Origin: Streptomyces sp. E2N166
Lineage (GTDB): Bacteria > Actinomycetota > Actinomycetes > Streptomycetales > Streptomycetaceae
Assembly: GCF_003671715.1 (NCBI RefSeq)
Contig: NZ_RAIF01000031.1
Location: 759,893-793,926 of the forward strand
Direction of reading: 5' to 3'
DNA: 34,034 bases
Shown: positions 1 to 6,852 of the stretch, piece by piece
Layout of the letters: each line of letters begins with the position of its first letter
Position numbering within the stretch: the stretch's first letter is position 1
Position numbers and translations under genes: made by a program
Notes under the pieces: model-generated
What the model saw: only the letters and a program-made list of their open reading frames with translations
Told to the model about the DNA's origin: nothing
Database searches by the model: none

Positions 1-2
1 AC

Positions 3-425
3 CTCGCGGCGCTCGCGCGGGAGGAGGCCGGGGGCCGGAGCGGGGTGAGCGTGCGGGCCGAGGGCGACGACGCGGGCGGGGTGACGGTGGCCGGGTCGCG
101 GGGGCAGCTGGGGCGGGTGCTGGCCAACCTGCTCGACAACGCGCAGCGGCACGCCCGCTCGGCGGTGGAGGTGTCCGTCCGGCGGGACGGTGACGCGGCC
201 GTGGTCGCGGTGGCCGACGACGGGGAGGGTGTGCCGGCGGCCGACCGGGAGCGGATCTTCGAGAGGTTCGTCAGGCTCGACGCCGCCCGCAGTCGCGACG
301 ACGGCGGGGCGGGGCTGGGGCTGGCCATCGCCCGTGACGTCGCCGTGCGGCACGGCGGCACGCTCACCGTCCACGAAGCACCGGCAGGCGGCGCCCTGTT
401 CGAGCTCCGCCTGCCGGGTGCCTAG
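3..425 (+). CDS. Sensor histidine kinase, C-terminal part (5' end outside window)
   Basis: The reading frame is open from the first bases and ends in TAG at 423-425, so this is the C-terminal ~140 residues of a longer protein. It is a GHKL ATPase domain. Visible boxes, in order: an N box (NLLDNAQRHA), a G1 box (DDGEGVP), an F box (RIFERFVRLD) and a G2 box (GAGLGLAIA). This arrangement is typical of OmpR-partner membrane kinases of the EnvZ/PhoR type (HPK1 families). The His-containing dimerisation domain, membrane segments and sensor domain lie upstream, so the signal cannot be read here. A partner response regulator gene would be expected just outside the window. It converges on the absC-like gene with a 40-base gap in which I see no strong hairpin. 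Confidence 0.9.
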   Translation, partial: LAALAREEAGGRSGVSVRAEGDDAGGVTVAGSRGQLGRVLANLLDNAQRHARSAVEVSVRRDGDAAVVAVADDGEGVPAADRERIFERFVRLDAARSRDDGGAGLGLAIARDVAVRHGGTLTVHEAPAGGALFELRLPGA

Positions 426-465
426 GCCGCCTTCACGGCCCGCGAGGGCGTGGTCGAGGGCATGA

Positions 466-942
466 TCAGGGGCGTCCGCGCTGCCCCCGCAGGTGCTCCG
501 CGATCGGTTTGAGCGCCTTGTCGAGCTCGGTCAGGGCCTCGGGGGCCAGCAGGTCGATGAAGTGCCTGCGAACGGACGCCACGTGGTGCGGCGCGACCTT
601 CCGCATCGTCTCCAGGCCGTGCTCGGTGAGGACGGCGTAGAGCCCGCGGCGGTCGGACTCGCAGTTCTCCCGCCGGACCAGATCCGCGTTCTCCATGCGG
701 GTGACCTGGTGGGAGAGGCGGCTCTTGGACTGCATCGTGGCGGTGGCCAGGTCGCTCATCCGCATTCTGTCGCCCTCCGACTCGGAGAGGTTCACCAGGA
801 TCTCGTAGTCGTTCATTGTCAGGCCGAACGGCTGCAGGTCCTTCTCGAGCTGGTGCGTCAACAGCCTGTTGACCTCCAGGTGGGTGCGCCAGGCACACTG
901 CTCCGTATCGGTCAGCCAGCGGGTGGCCGTCTCGGTCTCCAT
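466..942 (-). CDS. absC: MarR-family transcriptional regulator, AbsC-like
   Basis: This 158-residue MarR protein has a winged helix at about residues 45-108: MRMSDLATATMQSKS leads into the recognition helix, and the wing carries DRRG at 97-100. Length, sequence character and position match my memory of S. coelicolor AbsC (SCO5405), a pleiotropic MarR regulator needed for zinc-dependent control of actinorhodin, undecylprodigiosin and coelibactin production. The assignment is from memory, not alignment. The start is the ATG at 942. No Shine-Dalgarno sequence precedes it, but a TAGACT -10-like hexamer at 949-954 would place transcription start at or next to the A of ATG, so a leaderless mRNA is likely. 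A dyad at 952-966 next to the start is a candidate autoregulatory site. It is downstream of, and on the same strand as, the AIM24 operon, 101 bases away. Confidence 0.85.
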   Translation of the reverse strand: METETATRWLTDTEQCAWRTHLEVNRLLTHQLEKDLQPFGLTMNDYEILVNLSESEGDRMRMSDLATATMQSKSRLSHQVTRMENADLVRRENCESDRRGLYAVLTEHGLETMRKVAPHHVASVRRHFIDLLAPEALTELDKALKPIAEHLRGQRGRP

Positions 943-948
943 GAATGA

Positions 949-966
949 AGTCTACCTAAAAGGTTG
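949..966 (-). promoter_or_regulatory. Candidate absC promoter -10 and overlapping ACCT-N3-AGGT dyad
   Basis: On the minus strand TAGACT (949-954) fits the TANNNT -10 pattern, with its end 7 bases from the ATG at 942. Overlapping it is a dyad ACCT (954-957), AAA, AGGT (961-964), extended outward by TC/GA after one mismatch on each side. No convincing -35 is visible. MarR proteins often repress their own promoters at such dyads; that this is one is inference. Confidence 0.4.
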
Positions 967-1043
967 AAAGGCGAACTAGTGAGGGGTTTTCCGTGACGGT
1001 GACGGTGCGCACGCGTTCGATGTCACACTCCGCAGATTACCGC

Positions 1044-1820
1044 TCACAGCCCGAAGCGGCGCTGGAGGTCCCCCAGCTGTCCGGGAAGCCCCGGTACCCC
1101 GGACCGGCCTCCGGCCGCTCCGGACGCGCCACCGCCGGGCACCCCCGCCTGCTGCGGAGTGGCCCCCGTGGCCTGCTCCGCCATCAGCGCCTCGCTCGAC
1201 TGCAGCAGCACCGTCCCCGCCCCCACGAACTCGAACTGGTGCTCCTCCCCGGAGGCCCCGCCGAGCCCCGTCATCGCACGTAGACCGCCCATCAGGCCGG
1301 TCATGTACCCGTGGTCGTAGTGATGGCACGGTGACGGGCAGTCGGCCCAGCCGACCAGGGCCTGGGGATCGACCCGGATCGGGGGTTCCATGAACACCAC
1401 CGGACCGTTTGACGCGGCCACGAACTTTCCGGTTCCGATGAGTGTCAGAAAACCCGGCACGATCGACTGCTTGAGGGCGAGACTTGGCTGAAAAGCAAGC
1501 AAGTTGCCCGAGCGAATGGTCAGGTTGCCGTCTTCGAGGTCATACGAATTCACATCGAAGGCCCGGTCGGCGAGGAGCATCTTGCCCGAGCCCTCCGCCA
1601 CGACCCAGTCGCTCGCGTGCAGAGGCGAATGGAAGGACGTGCGCATCAGACGGTCCAGCCGGCCGTGCCCGATCCCGTTGAACTCGAGCGTCCCGTAGTA
1701 GGCGATCATCTTCCCCTTCTGCAGGAACCACTGGCTCCCCCTGAGCTCCACGCAGAAGGTGTACGCGTTGACGTTGTCGTCGGCCGGCAGCGTCGCCGGG
1801 TCGTGGTGGACCGTGCTCAC
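1044..1820 (-). CDS. AIM24 family protein (third of three in tandem)
   Basis: This 258-residue protein is of the AIM24/TIGR00266 type. It has many short Gly- and Val-rich beta segments such as KGKMIAYYGTLEF and EGSGKMLLADRA, and no membrane segment or signal peptide is evident. The family is named for a yeast mitochondrial inner-membrane protein; bacterial members are predicted beta-sandwich proteins without an established activity. This copy is longer than its neighbours by a C-terminal Gly/Pro/Ala-rich tail of about 45 residues, and ends with GQLGDLQRRFGL. The GTG start at 1818-1820 overlaps the stop of the upstream paralogue by four bases (GTGA), which implies translational coupling. It is the last gene of the operon that runs leftward from 3101. 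Family assignment is strong; function is unknown. Confidence 0.85.
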   Translation of the reverse strand: MSTVHHDPATLPADDNVNAYTFCVELRGSQWFLQKGKMIAYYGTLEFNGIGHGRLDRLMRTSFHSPLHASDWVVAEGSGKMLLADRAFDVNSYDLEDGNLTIRSGNLLAFQPSLALKQSIVPGFLTLIGTGKFVAASNGPVVFMEPPIRVDPQALVGWADCPSPCHHYDHGYMTGLMGGLRAMTGLGGASGEEHQFEFVGAGTVLLQSSEALMAEQATGATPQQAGVPGGGASGAAGGRSGVPGLPGQLGDLQRRFGL

Positions 1821-2467
1821 AGCTTCTCCTCGGACGCCTGGACGAACACCGTGCCGCTGCCGCTCAGCTCCAGCTGGAACGCCTCGCCGGAGCCGCGCCC
1901 CACCATGTCCCGCCAGCCCATCGCCGTGGACAGCCTGTTGCGTACCTCGCCGTGGTGGGCGACGTAGGCCTGCGGGTCGACGCGCACCGGGCGCTGCGGG
2001 GTGATGGGGATCTCGAAGACGCCCCCGTGGGCCATCACCGCCACCGAGCCGTGGCCCTTCAGTGTCGTCGTGAACAGCCCCTGACCGCTGACCTGCCCGC
2101 GCACCATGCCCATGACGCCGCCCTGCGAGCCCAGGAACACGGTGCCCTGCTCCAGGGTGCCCTCGAAGGCGAGGAGGCGGTCCGCCTCGACGTACAGGAT
2201 GTCGCCGGCGAGACCGATCACCTGCACATGGTGGCCGCCGTGCCCGAAGAGCACGGTGCCGCTGCCCTCGACGGTCATCAGCGGCGTGTCCTCGTTCGCC
2301 ACCCGGCGGCCGATCATCGACATGACGCCGCCCTGGCCGCCCCGCACGTTGGGGGTGAAGGACACCTCGCCCTGGTAGGCGAGCATCGCGCCGCGCTGAC
2401 TGAACAGCCGCTGCCCGGGCGCCACGGTCGCCTGCACCACCTTGGAGTTGATCTCCTGGAAGGCCAT
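1817..2467 (-). CDS. AIM24 family protein (second of three in tandem)
   Basis: The protein starts MAFQEINSK and continues through the AIM24 pattern: a QRGAMLAYQGEVSF strand pair, repeated Gly-Val strands, EGSGTVLFGHGG, and a C-terminal SGSGTVFVQASEE. It is about 216 residues, all within the expected domain, and looks cytoplasmic. I chose the ATG at 2467 because GGGGGA lies eight bases upstream, whereas the in-frame ATG at 2476 directly abuts those Gs and would leave no spacing. With the 2467 start the gene begins one base after the stop of the first paralogue. Its own stop overlaps the start of the third. The three copies are clearly related but divergent, so this is an old duplication rather than a recent one. 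Biochemical role is unknown. Confidence 0.85.
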   Translation of the reverse strand: MAFQEINSKVVQATVAPGQRLFSQRGAMLAYQGEVSFTPNVRGGQGGVMSMIGRRVANEDTPLMTVEGSGTVLFGHGGHHVQVIGLAGDILYVEADRLLAFEGTLEQGTVFLGSQGGVMGMVRGQVSGQGLFTTTLKGHGSVAVMAHGGVFEIPITPQRPVRVDPQAYVAHHGEVRNRLSTAMGWRDMVGRGSGEAFQLELSGSGTVFVQASEEKL

Positions 2468-2468
2468 C

Positions 2469-3101
2469 TCACACATCCCCCGCGATCGTGTTCCGCTCGC
2501 TCGGCTGCACGTACACCAGGCCGTCGCCCTCGAAGCGGATCTGGAAGGCCTCGCCGCCGCCCTCCCCGAGCAGCGTGCGGAACGTCACACCCGACTGGAA
2601 GGACTGCCGCAGGTTCCCCTGGTGCGCGACGTACGCCCCCGGGTCGACCGTCAGCGGGTACTGGGTGCTGACCCGCAGCACCACCGCCGGCCCGTCCGAC
2701 ATGATCGCCACCTGCCCGTGGCCCTCCACGGTCGTGGTGAACAGCCCGTTGCCCTGGGAGGCGCCGCGCGTTCCCGTGAAGCTGGTGCCGGTCCGCAGCC
2801 CGGCGTCGGCCGCGAGGAAGTTGCTGGACTCGACGTACAGCGTGTCGCCCTGGAGACCCACGAGGTTGATCTCCGAGGCCCGGTCCGCGAACCAGCAGGT
2901 CCCGTGCCCCTTCACCTCCATCACCGTCATCTGCTCGCCGGTGATCCGCCGGGTCACCATGCCCCGGATCCCCTCACCGCCGCCGCTCAGCTTCTTGAAG
3001 GCCATCTCACCGTCGTACGCGACCATCGAGCCGTTCTTCGCCTTCACGGCGTCCCCGGTCATGTCGACGGCGAGTACCTTGCTGTCTTGAAGTCGGAACA
3101 T
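2469..3101 (-). CDS. AIM24 family protein (first of three in tandem)
   Basis: This 210-residue AIM24-family protein begins MFRLQDSKVLAVDM and shows the family's strand pattern (NGSMVAYDGEMAF near the start; FEGDGLVYVQPSE near the end). The frame stays open upstream to 3422, but that extension is Arg-rich, lacks family character and runs across the divergent promoter region, so I place the start at the ATG at 3099-3101. A minus-strand TACCTT at 3115-3120 with TTGGCG at 3137-3142 (16-base spacer) is a candidate promoter. It would give a leader of about seven bases with no Shine-Dalgarno sequence. This is the promoter-proximal gene of the three-gene AIM24 operon. Confidence 0.85.
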   Translation of the reverse strand: MFRLQDSKVLAVDMTGDAVKAKNGSMVAYDGEMAFKKLSGGGEGIRGMVTRRITGEQMTVMEVKGHGTCWFADRASEINLVGLQGDTLYVESSNFLAADAGLRTGTSFTGTRGASQGNGLFTTTVEGHGQVAIMSDGPAVVLRVSTQYPLTVDPGAYVAHQGNLRQSFQSGVTFRTLLGEGGGEAFQIRFEGDGLVYVQPSERNTIAGDV

Positions 3102-3114
3102 CGCCACAAATGCG

Positions 3115-3142
3115 AAGGTAGCCCGCCGGGCGGCCCCGCCAA
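3115..3142 (-). promoter_or_regulatory. Candidate promoter of the AIM24 operon
   Basis: On the minus strand, TTGGCG (3137-3142) and TACCTT (3115-3120) are separated by 16 bases, and the -10 ends about 13 bases from the ATG at 3101. This fits a HrdB-type promoter with a very short leader. It is read from sequence only; no transcription start is known here. Confidence 0.35.
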
Positions 3143-3285
3143 CAGGTTCCCGCCCCCCTCGCCCGGGCGCGTCGGCGGTTTGCCACAATGGACGCGCGCT
3201 TGTGCGCACGTTCACAAACTGCCCTGTCCGGCGGTGCCCGACGCATCGACCCCTCGCCCGATCCCCCTCCCACCGAAGGTGACCC

Positions 3286-3630
3286 GTGGACCTCAAGACC
3301 GCCTCCGCCCTCCGCCGCCTCCGCCTGGTCTCCGGCCCCGAGGCGATCTCGTTCCTCCTGCTGCTGGTCTGCTCCGTCCTGAAGCGGACCACGGACTTCA
3401 ACGCGGTGCCCGTGATGGGCATGGTCCACGGCGTTCTCTTCGTCCTCTACGTGATCTTCTGGGCGGACGCCTGGAACCGCGCCAAGTGGTCCTTCGGCAC
3501 CGCCGCCTTCTACTTCGTCATGTCGGTCCTGCCCACCGGCGGCTTCTTCGCCGAGCGCAGGCTCAAGCGTGAGGCCGAGAGCGCGGTCATCGCCTCCCGC
3601 GCCCGCCAGGAAGGGATCGTGGGCGCGTGA
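3286..3630 (+). CDS. DUF3817 small membrane protein
   Basis: This is a 114-residue protein with three predicted hydrophobic segments (about residues 18-34, 42-60 and 70-88). The third contains the DUF3817 signature [16 protein letters not shown]. The [12 protein letters not shown] stretch between segments two and three is also typical. DUF3817 proteins are small actinobacterial integral membrane proteins related to the YdzA family; their function is unknown. The GTG at 3286 is preceded by GAAGGTG at a suitable distance. The next gene overlaps this stop by four bases (GTGA), so the two are probably co-translated. A second DUF3817 paralogue lies at 4564-4905, with the same pattern and about the same length. 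Confidence 0.85.
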   Translation: MDLKTASALRRLRLVSGPEAISFLLLLVCSVLKRTTDFNAVPVMGMVHGVLFVLYVIFWADAWNRAKWSFGTAAFYFVMSVLPTGGFFAERRLKREAESAVIASRARQEGIVGA

Positions 3631-3920
3631 TCGTCGCCTTCTCCGTGACGCCGCTCGGCGTCGGTGAGGACGTGGGGGAGTACGTCGCCGACGCCGTCCG
3701 GGTGGTCCGCGAGTCGGGGCTGCCGAACCGCACCGACGCGATGTTCACGTCCGTCGAGGGCGAGTGGGACGAGGTCATGGACGTCGTCCGGCGGGCCGTC
3801 GCCGCCGTCGAGGCGCGGGCGCCGCGCGTTTCCCTGGTCCTCAAGGCGGACATCCGCCCCGGTGTGACGGACGGCCTCACGTCGAAGGTCGACACCGTGG
3901 AGCGGCATCTCGCCGGGTAG
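3627..3920 (+). CDS. MTH1187-family thiamine-binding protein
   Basis: This 97-residue protein belongs to the MTH1187/YkoF-like fold (formerly DUF77). Visible family features are the opening VAFSVTPLG, the central [22 protein letters not shown] and the late [13 protein letters not shown] strand. Family members form small ferredoxin-like oligomers, and some bind thiamine or its pyrimidine part. Whether this one does cannot be read from sequence. The GTG start at 3627 lies inside the end of the DUF3817 gene (GTGA overlap), so the pair forms an operon. No thiamine biosynthesis gene or TPP riboswitch is visible nearby, so the link to thiamine rests on the family name alone. Confidence 0.8.
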   Translation: MIVAFSVTPLGVGEDVGEYVADAVRVVRESGLPNRTDAMFTSVEGEWDEVMDVVRRAVAAVEARAPRVSLVLKADIRPGVTDGLTSKVDTVERHLAG

Positions 3921-3960
3921 CCGTGCGCGGCGGGCGGTGGTATCGAAAGGCGAGACGGGG

Positions 3961-3989
3961 CTGACCGGCATGTGACCGGCCGGTATGGT
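3961..3989 (+). promoter_or_regulatory. Candidate promoter and operator of the Sco5413-like marR
   Basis: CTGACC (3961-3966) and TATGGT (3984-3989) are separated by 17 bases, and the -10 ends eight bases before the GTG start at 3998. A perfect 10-bp palindrome ACCGGCCGGT (3975-3984) sits in the spacer and touches the -10. The short distance implies a leaderless transcript and possible autoregulation; both are inference. Confidence 0.45.
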
Positions 3990-3997
3990 CTGTTGCC

Positions 3998-4507
3998 GTG
4001 CCGAAGCCCCTCAGTCTCTCCTTCGATCCCATCGCCCGTGCCGACGAACTCTGGAAGCAGCGCTGGGGCGGCGTGCCCTCCATGTCCGCCATCACCTCGA
4101 TCATGCGGGCGCATCAGATCCTGCTGGCCGAGGTGGACGCGGTGGTCAAGCCGTACGGACTGACCTTCGCGCGCTACGAGGCGCTGGTGCTGCTCACCTT
4201 CTCCAAGTCGGGCGAACTGCCGATGTCCAAGATCGGTGAGCGCCTCATGGTGCACCCCACCTCCGTGACGAACACCGTCGACCGGCTGGTGAGGTCGGGC
4301 CTGGTGGACAAGCGCCCCAACCCGAACGACGGCCGCGGCACGCTCGCCACCATCACCGACAAGGGCCGTGAGGTGGTCGAGGCGGCCACCCGCGACCTCA
4401 TGGCGATGGACTTCGGCCTGGGCGCGTACGACGCCGAGGAGTGCGGCGAGATCTTCGCCATGCTCAGGCCGCTGCGGGTCGCCGCGGGGGACTTCGAGGA
4501 GGCCTGA
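3998..4507 (+). CDS. MarR-family transcriptional regulator, Sco5413-like
   Basis: This 169-residue MarR protein has a winged helix at about residues 62-120. The recognition helix is around VHPTSVTNTVDRLVRSG (85-101) and the wing carries NDGRGT (110-115). Helices at both ends form the usual MarR dimer interface. The opening, with FDPIARADELWKQRW, and the position three genes before icmA match my memory of Sco5413, an actinobacterial MarR protein of known crystal structure but unknown target. The identity is recalled, not aligned. No Shine-Dalgarno sequence precedes the GTG, while a TATGGT -10 ends eight bases upstream, so the mRNA is probably leaderless. A regulated gene could be the DUF3817 gene 56 bases downstream or this gene itself. 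Confidence 0.85.
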   Translation: MPKPLSLSFDPIARADELWKQRWGGVPSMSAITSIMRAHQILLAEVDAVVKPYGLTFARYEALVLLTFSKSGELPMSKIGERLMVHPTSVTNTVDRLVRSGLVDKRPNPNDGRGTLATITDKGREVVEAATRDLMAMDFGLGAYDAEECGEIFAMLRPLRVAAGDFEEA

Positions 4508-4563
4508 GCGAGTCGCCGGGCCCGCCCGAAGATCGCGCGAATCGGGCGGTTACGCTCGTACGC

Positions 4564-4905
4564 ATGAAAAAGAGCGTGCTGACCCGCTACCGGGTCATGG
4601 CGTACGTCACCGGTGTGCTGCTGATCCTGCTCTGCCTCGGCATGATCGCCAAGTATCTGCTGGACATGGACGGTGCCGCCGACTTCACCCGCATCGTCAG
4701 CATCGCGCACGGCTGGCTGTACGTCGTCTACCTCGTCTTCGCCTTCGACCTGGGCGCCAAGGCGAAGTGGAAGGTCAGCAAGCAGCTGTGGGTGCTGCTG
4801 GCCGGGACCATCCCGACCGCCGCGTTCTTCGTGGAGCGCAGGGTCAGCCAGGAGCTGGAGGCCAAGGTCGCCGCGACCGAGGCGCCCGCGGTCGCCAAGG
4901 CCTAG
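4564..4905 (+). CDS. DUF3817 small membrane protein (second copy)
   Basis: This 113-residue protein is a paralogue of the one at 3286-3630. It has three hydrophobic segments (about residues 11-30, 42-60 and 73-90) and the signature TIPTAAFFVERRVSQE. As in the other copy, a Lys/Trp-containing loop (AKAKWKVSK) joins the second and third segments. The ATG at 4564 is chosen because it matches the family's start and because a TACGCT -10 hexamer (4551-4556) ends seven bases upstream, again suggesting a leaderless mRNA. The longer open frame from 4441 overlaps the marR gene and is not family-like. A strong hairpin follows at 4958-4985. Function is unknown. Confidence 0.85.
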   Translation: MKKSVLTRYRVMAYVTGVLLILLCLGMIAKYLLDMDGAADFTRIVSIAHGWLYVVYLVFAFDLGAKAKWKVSKQLWVLLAGTIPTAAFFVERRVSQELEAKVAATEAPAVAKA

Positions 4906-4957
4906 ACAAGCGCTGCCAGGCGCTGCCAGGTCCTGACCGGCCCTGTCAAGCCCTCTC

Positions 4958-4985
4958 ACCGCCGTACGGGCACCCGTACGGCGGT
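4958..4985 (+). terminator. Perfect 13-bp hairpin between the DUF3817 gene and icmA
   Basis: The arms ACCGCCGTACGGG (4958-4970) and CCCGTACGGCGGT (4973-4985) are exact inverse complements around CA. It lies 53 bases after the DUF3817 stop and ends seven bases before the candidate -35 of icmA. There is no U-tract, as is usual in Streptomyces. It probably terminates upstream transcription and insulates icmA. Confidence 0.7.
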
Positions 4986-4991
4986 ACCCCA

Positions 4992-5021
4992 TCGACATTT
5001 ACTTGGACGTCCTAGTAAATT
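4992..5021 (+). promoter_or_regulatory. icmA promoter containing a 24-bp near-perfect palindrome
   Basis: The arms ATTTACTTGGAC (4997-5008) and GTCCTAGTAAAT (5009-5020) pair at 11 of 12 positions. The palindrome fills the 18-base spacer between TCGACA (4992-4997, a 5/6 match to TTGACA) and TAAATT (5016-5021, TANNNT) and overlaps both. Transcription would start about 5028, next to the ATG at 5029. GAGGG is present at 5023-5027 but only one base from the ATG, so leaderless translation is more likely than normal ribosome binding. A protein bound here should block RNA polymerase. The regulator is not identified. Confidence 0.65.
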
Positions 5022-5028
5022 CGAGGGT

Positions 5029-6729
5029 ATGGACGCTCACGCCATAGAGGAGGGCCGCCTTCGCTGGCAGGCCCGGTACGACGCGGCGCGCAAGCGCGAC
5101 GCGGACTTCACCACGCTCTCCGGCGATCCCGTGGAGCCGGTGTACGGTCCCCGGCCCGGGGACGAGTACGAGGGCTTCGAGCGGATCGGCTGGCCGGGGG
5201 AGTACCCCTTCACCCGCGGCCTGCATCCGACCGGCTACCGGGGCCGGACGTGGACCATCCGGCAGTTCGCCGGGTTCGGCAACGCCGAGCAGACCAACGA
5301 GCGCTACAAGATGATCCTCCGCAACGGCGGAGGCGGGCTCTCGGTCGCCTTCGACATGCCGACGCTGATGGGCCGCGACTCCGACGACCCCCGCTCCCTC
5401 GGCGAGGTCGGGCACTGCGGGGTGGCCATCGACTCGGCCGCCGACATGGAGGTGCTGTTCGACGACATCCCGCTCGGCGACGTGACGACCTCCATGACGA
5501 TCAGCGGGCCCGCCGTGCCCGTCTTCTGCATGTACCTGGTCGCCGCGGAACGGCAGGGCGTGGACGCGTCCGTGCTCAACGGCACGCTCCAGACCGACAT
5601 CTTCAAGGAGTACATCGCCCAGAAGGAGTGGCTCTTCCAGCCCGAGCCGCACCTGCGCCTGATCGGCGACCTGATGGAGTACTGCGCGGCCGGCATCCCC
5701 GACTACAAGCCGCTCTCCGTCTCCGGCTACCACATCCGCGAGGCCGGTTCGACGGCCGCGCAGGAACTGGCGTACACGCTGGCGGACGGCTTCGGGTACG
5801 TGGAGCTGGGCCTGTCCCGCGGACTGGACGTCGACGTCTTCGCCCCCGGCCTCTCCTTCTTCTTCGACGCGCACCTCGACTTCTTCGAGGAGATCGCCAA
5901 GTTCCGGGCGGCCCGTCGCATCTGGGCCCGCTGGATGCGGGACGTGTACGGCGCGCGGTCCGACAAGGCGCAGTGGCTGCGTTTCCACACGCAGACCGCC
6001 GGCGTCTCGCTCACCGCCCAGCAGCCCTACAACAACGTGGTCCGTACGGCGGTGGAGGCCCTCGCGGCGGTGCTCGGCGGCACCAACTCCCTGCACACCA
6101 ACGCCCTGGACGAGACCCTCGCCCTGCCCAGCGAGCAGGCCGCCGAGATCGCCCTGCGCACCCAGCAGGTGCTGATGGAGGAGACGGGCGTCGCCAACGT
6201 CGCCGACCCGCTGGGCGGTTCCTGGTTCGTCGAGCAGCTCACGGACCGGATCGAGGCGGACGCCGAGAAGATCTTCGAGCAGATCAAGGAGCGGGGGCTG
6301 CGGGCCCACCCCGACGGACGGCATCCGATCGGGCCGGTCACCTCCGGCATCCTGCGCGGCATCGAGGACGGCTGGTTCACCGGCGAGATCGCCGAGTCCG
6401 CCTTCCGCTACCAGCAGTCCCTGGAGAAGGACGACAAGAGGGTCGTCGGCGTCAACGTCCACACGGGTTCCGTCACCGGTGACCTGGAGATCCTGCGGGT
6501 CAGTCACGAGGTCGAGCGGGAGCAGGTGCGGGTGCTCGGCGAGCGCAAGGCCGCTCGAGACGACGCGGCCGTGCGCGGCGCGCTGGACGGCATGCTGGCC
6601 GCGGCGCGCTCCGGCGGGAACATGATCGAGCCGATGCTGGACGCGGTGCGGGCGGAGGCGACGCTGGGGGAGATCTGCGGCGTGCTGCGGGACGAGTGGG
6701 GGGTGTACACGGAACCGGCGGGGTTCTAG
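5029..6729 (+). CDS. icmA: Isobutyryl-CoA mutase large subunit
   Basis: This 566-residue protein has the TIM-barrel acyl-CoA mutase catalytic domain without a C-terminal cobalamin-binding domain, so it needs a separate small subunit (IcmB), not encoded here. The coenzyme-B12-dependent enzyme interconverts isobutyryl-CoA and n-butyryl-CoA, linking valine breakdown to butyryl-CoA for fatty acid and polyketide synthesis. Specificity residues support this over methylmalonyl-CoA mutase: Phe80 in TIRQFAGFG (Tyr in MCM) and Gln198 in LQTDIFKEYIAQ (Arg in MCM), the IcmA-type pair at the IcmA positions. The length equals that recalled for S. cinnamonensis IcmA. The start is the ATG at 5029, directly after the palindromic promoter. 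The TetR gene downstream converges on it. No MeaI-like G-protein chaperone gene is nearby. Confidence 0.92.
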   Translation: MDAHAIEEGRLRWQARYDAARKRDADFTTLSGDPVEPVYGPRPGDEYEGFERIGWPGEYPFTRGLHPTGYRGRTWTIRQFAGFGNAEQTNERYKMILRNGGGGLSVAFDMPTLMGRDSDDPRSLGEVGHCGVAIDSAADMEVLFDDIPLGDVTTSMTISGPAVPVFCMYLVAAERQGVDASVLNGTLQTDIFKEYIAQKEWLFQPEPHLRLIGDLMEYCAAGIPDYKPLSVSGYHIREAGSTAAQELAYTLADGFGYVELGLSRGLDVDVFAPGLSFFFDAHLDFFEEIAKFRAARRIWARWMRDVYGARSDKAQWLRFHTQTAGVSLTAQQPYNNVVRTAVEALAAVLGGTNSLHTNALDETLALPSEQAAEIALRTQQVLMEETGVANVADPLGGSWFVEQLTDRIEADAEKIFEQIKERGLRAHPDGRHPIGPVTSGILRGIEDGWFTGEIAESAFRYQQSLEKDDKRVVGVNVHTGSVTGDLEILRVSHEVEREQVRVLGERKAARDDAAVRGALDGMLAAARSGGNMIEPMLDAVRAEATLGEICGVLRDEWGVYTEPAGF

Positions 6730-6852
6730 GCGCACGGTGCCGGTGCGGGCGTCACCAGGAGACTCCGCCCCTGGGCCCCGGCCTGTGCCCGCCCACCTCT
6801 CGACTCGGCCGGTCGGAAGGAAACCCGCGCTCCGGCCCGGTCGGCTGGAAGC

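Noticed and set aside
3201..3216. TGTG-N8-CACA as a Crp site
   Set aside because: The left half lacks the inner A, and the GTG-N8-CAC form alone is expected several times by chance in a window of this base composition.
3102..3422. N-terminal extension of the first AIM24 protein
   Set aside because: It is Arg-rich, not AIM24-like, and overlaps the divergent DUF3817 gene.
4999..6735. 578-codon minus-strand open frame over icmA
   Set aside because: It is the antisense shadow of icmA, whose catalytic residues are intact.
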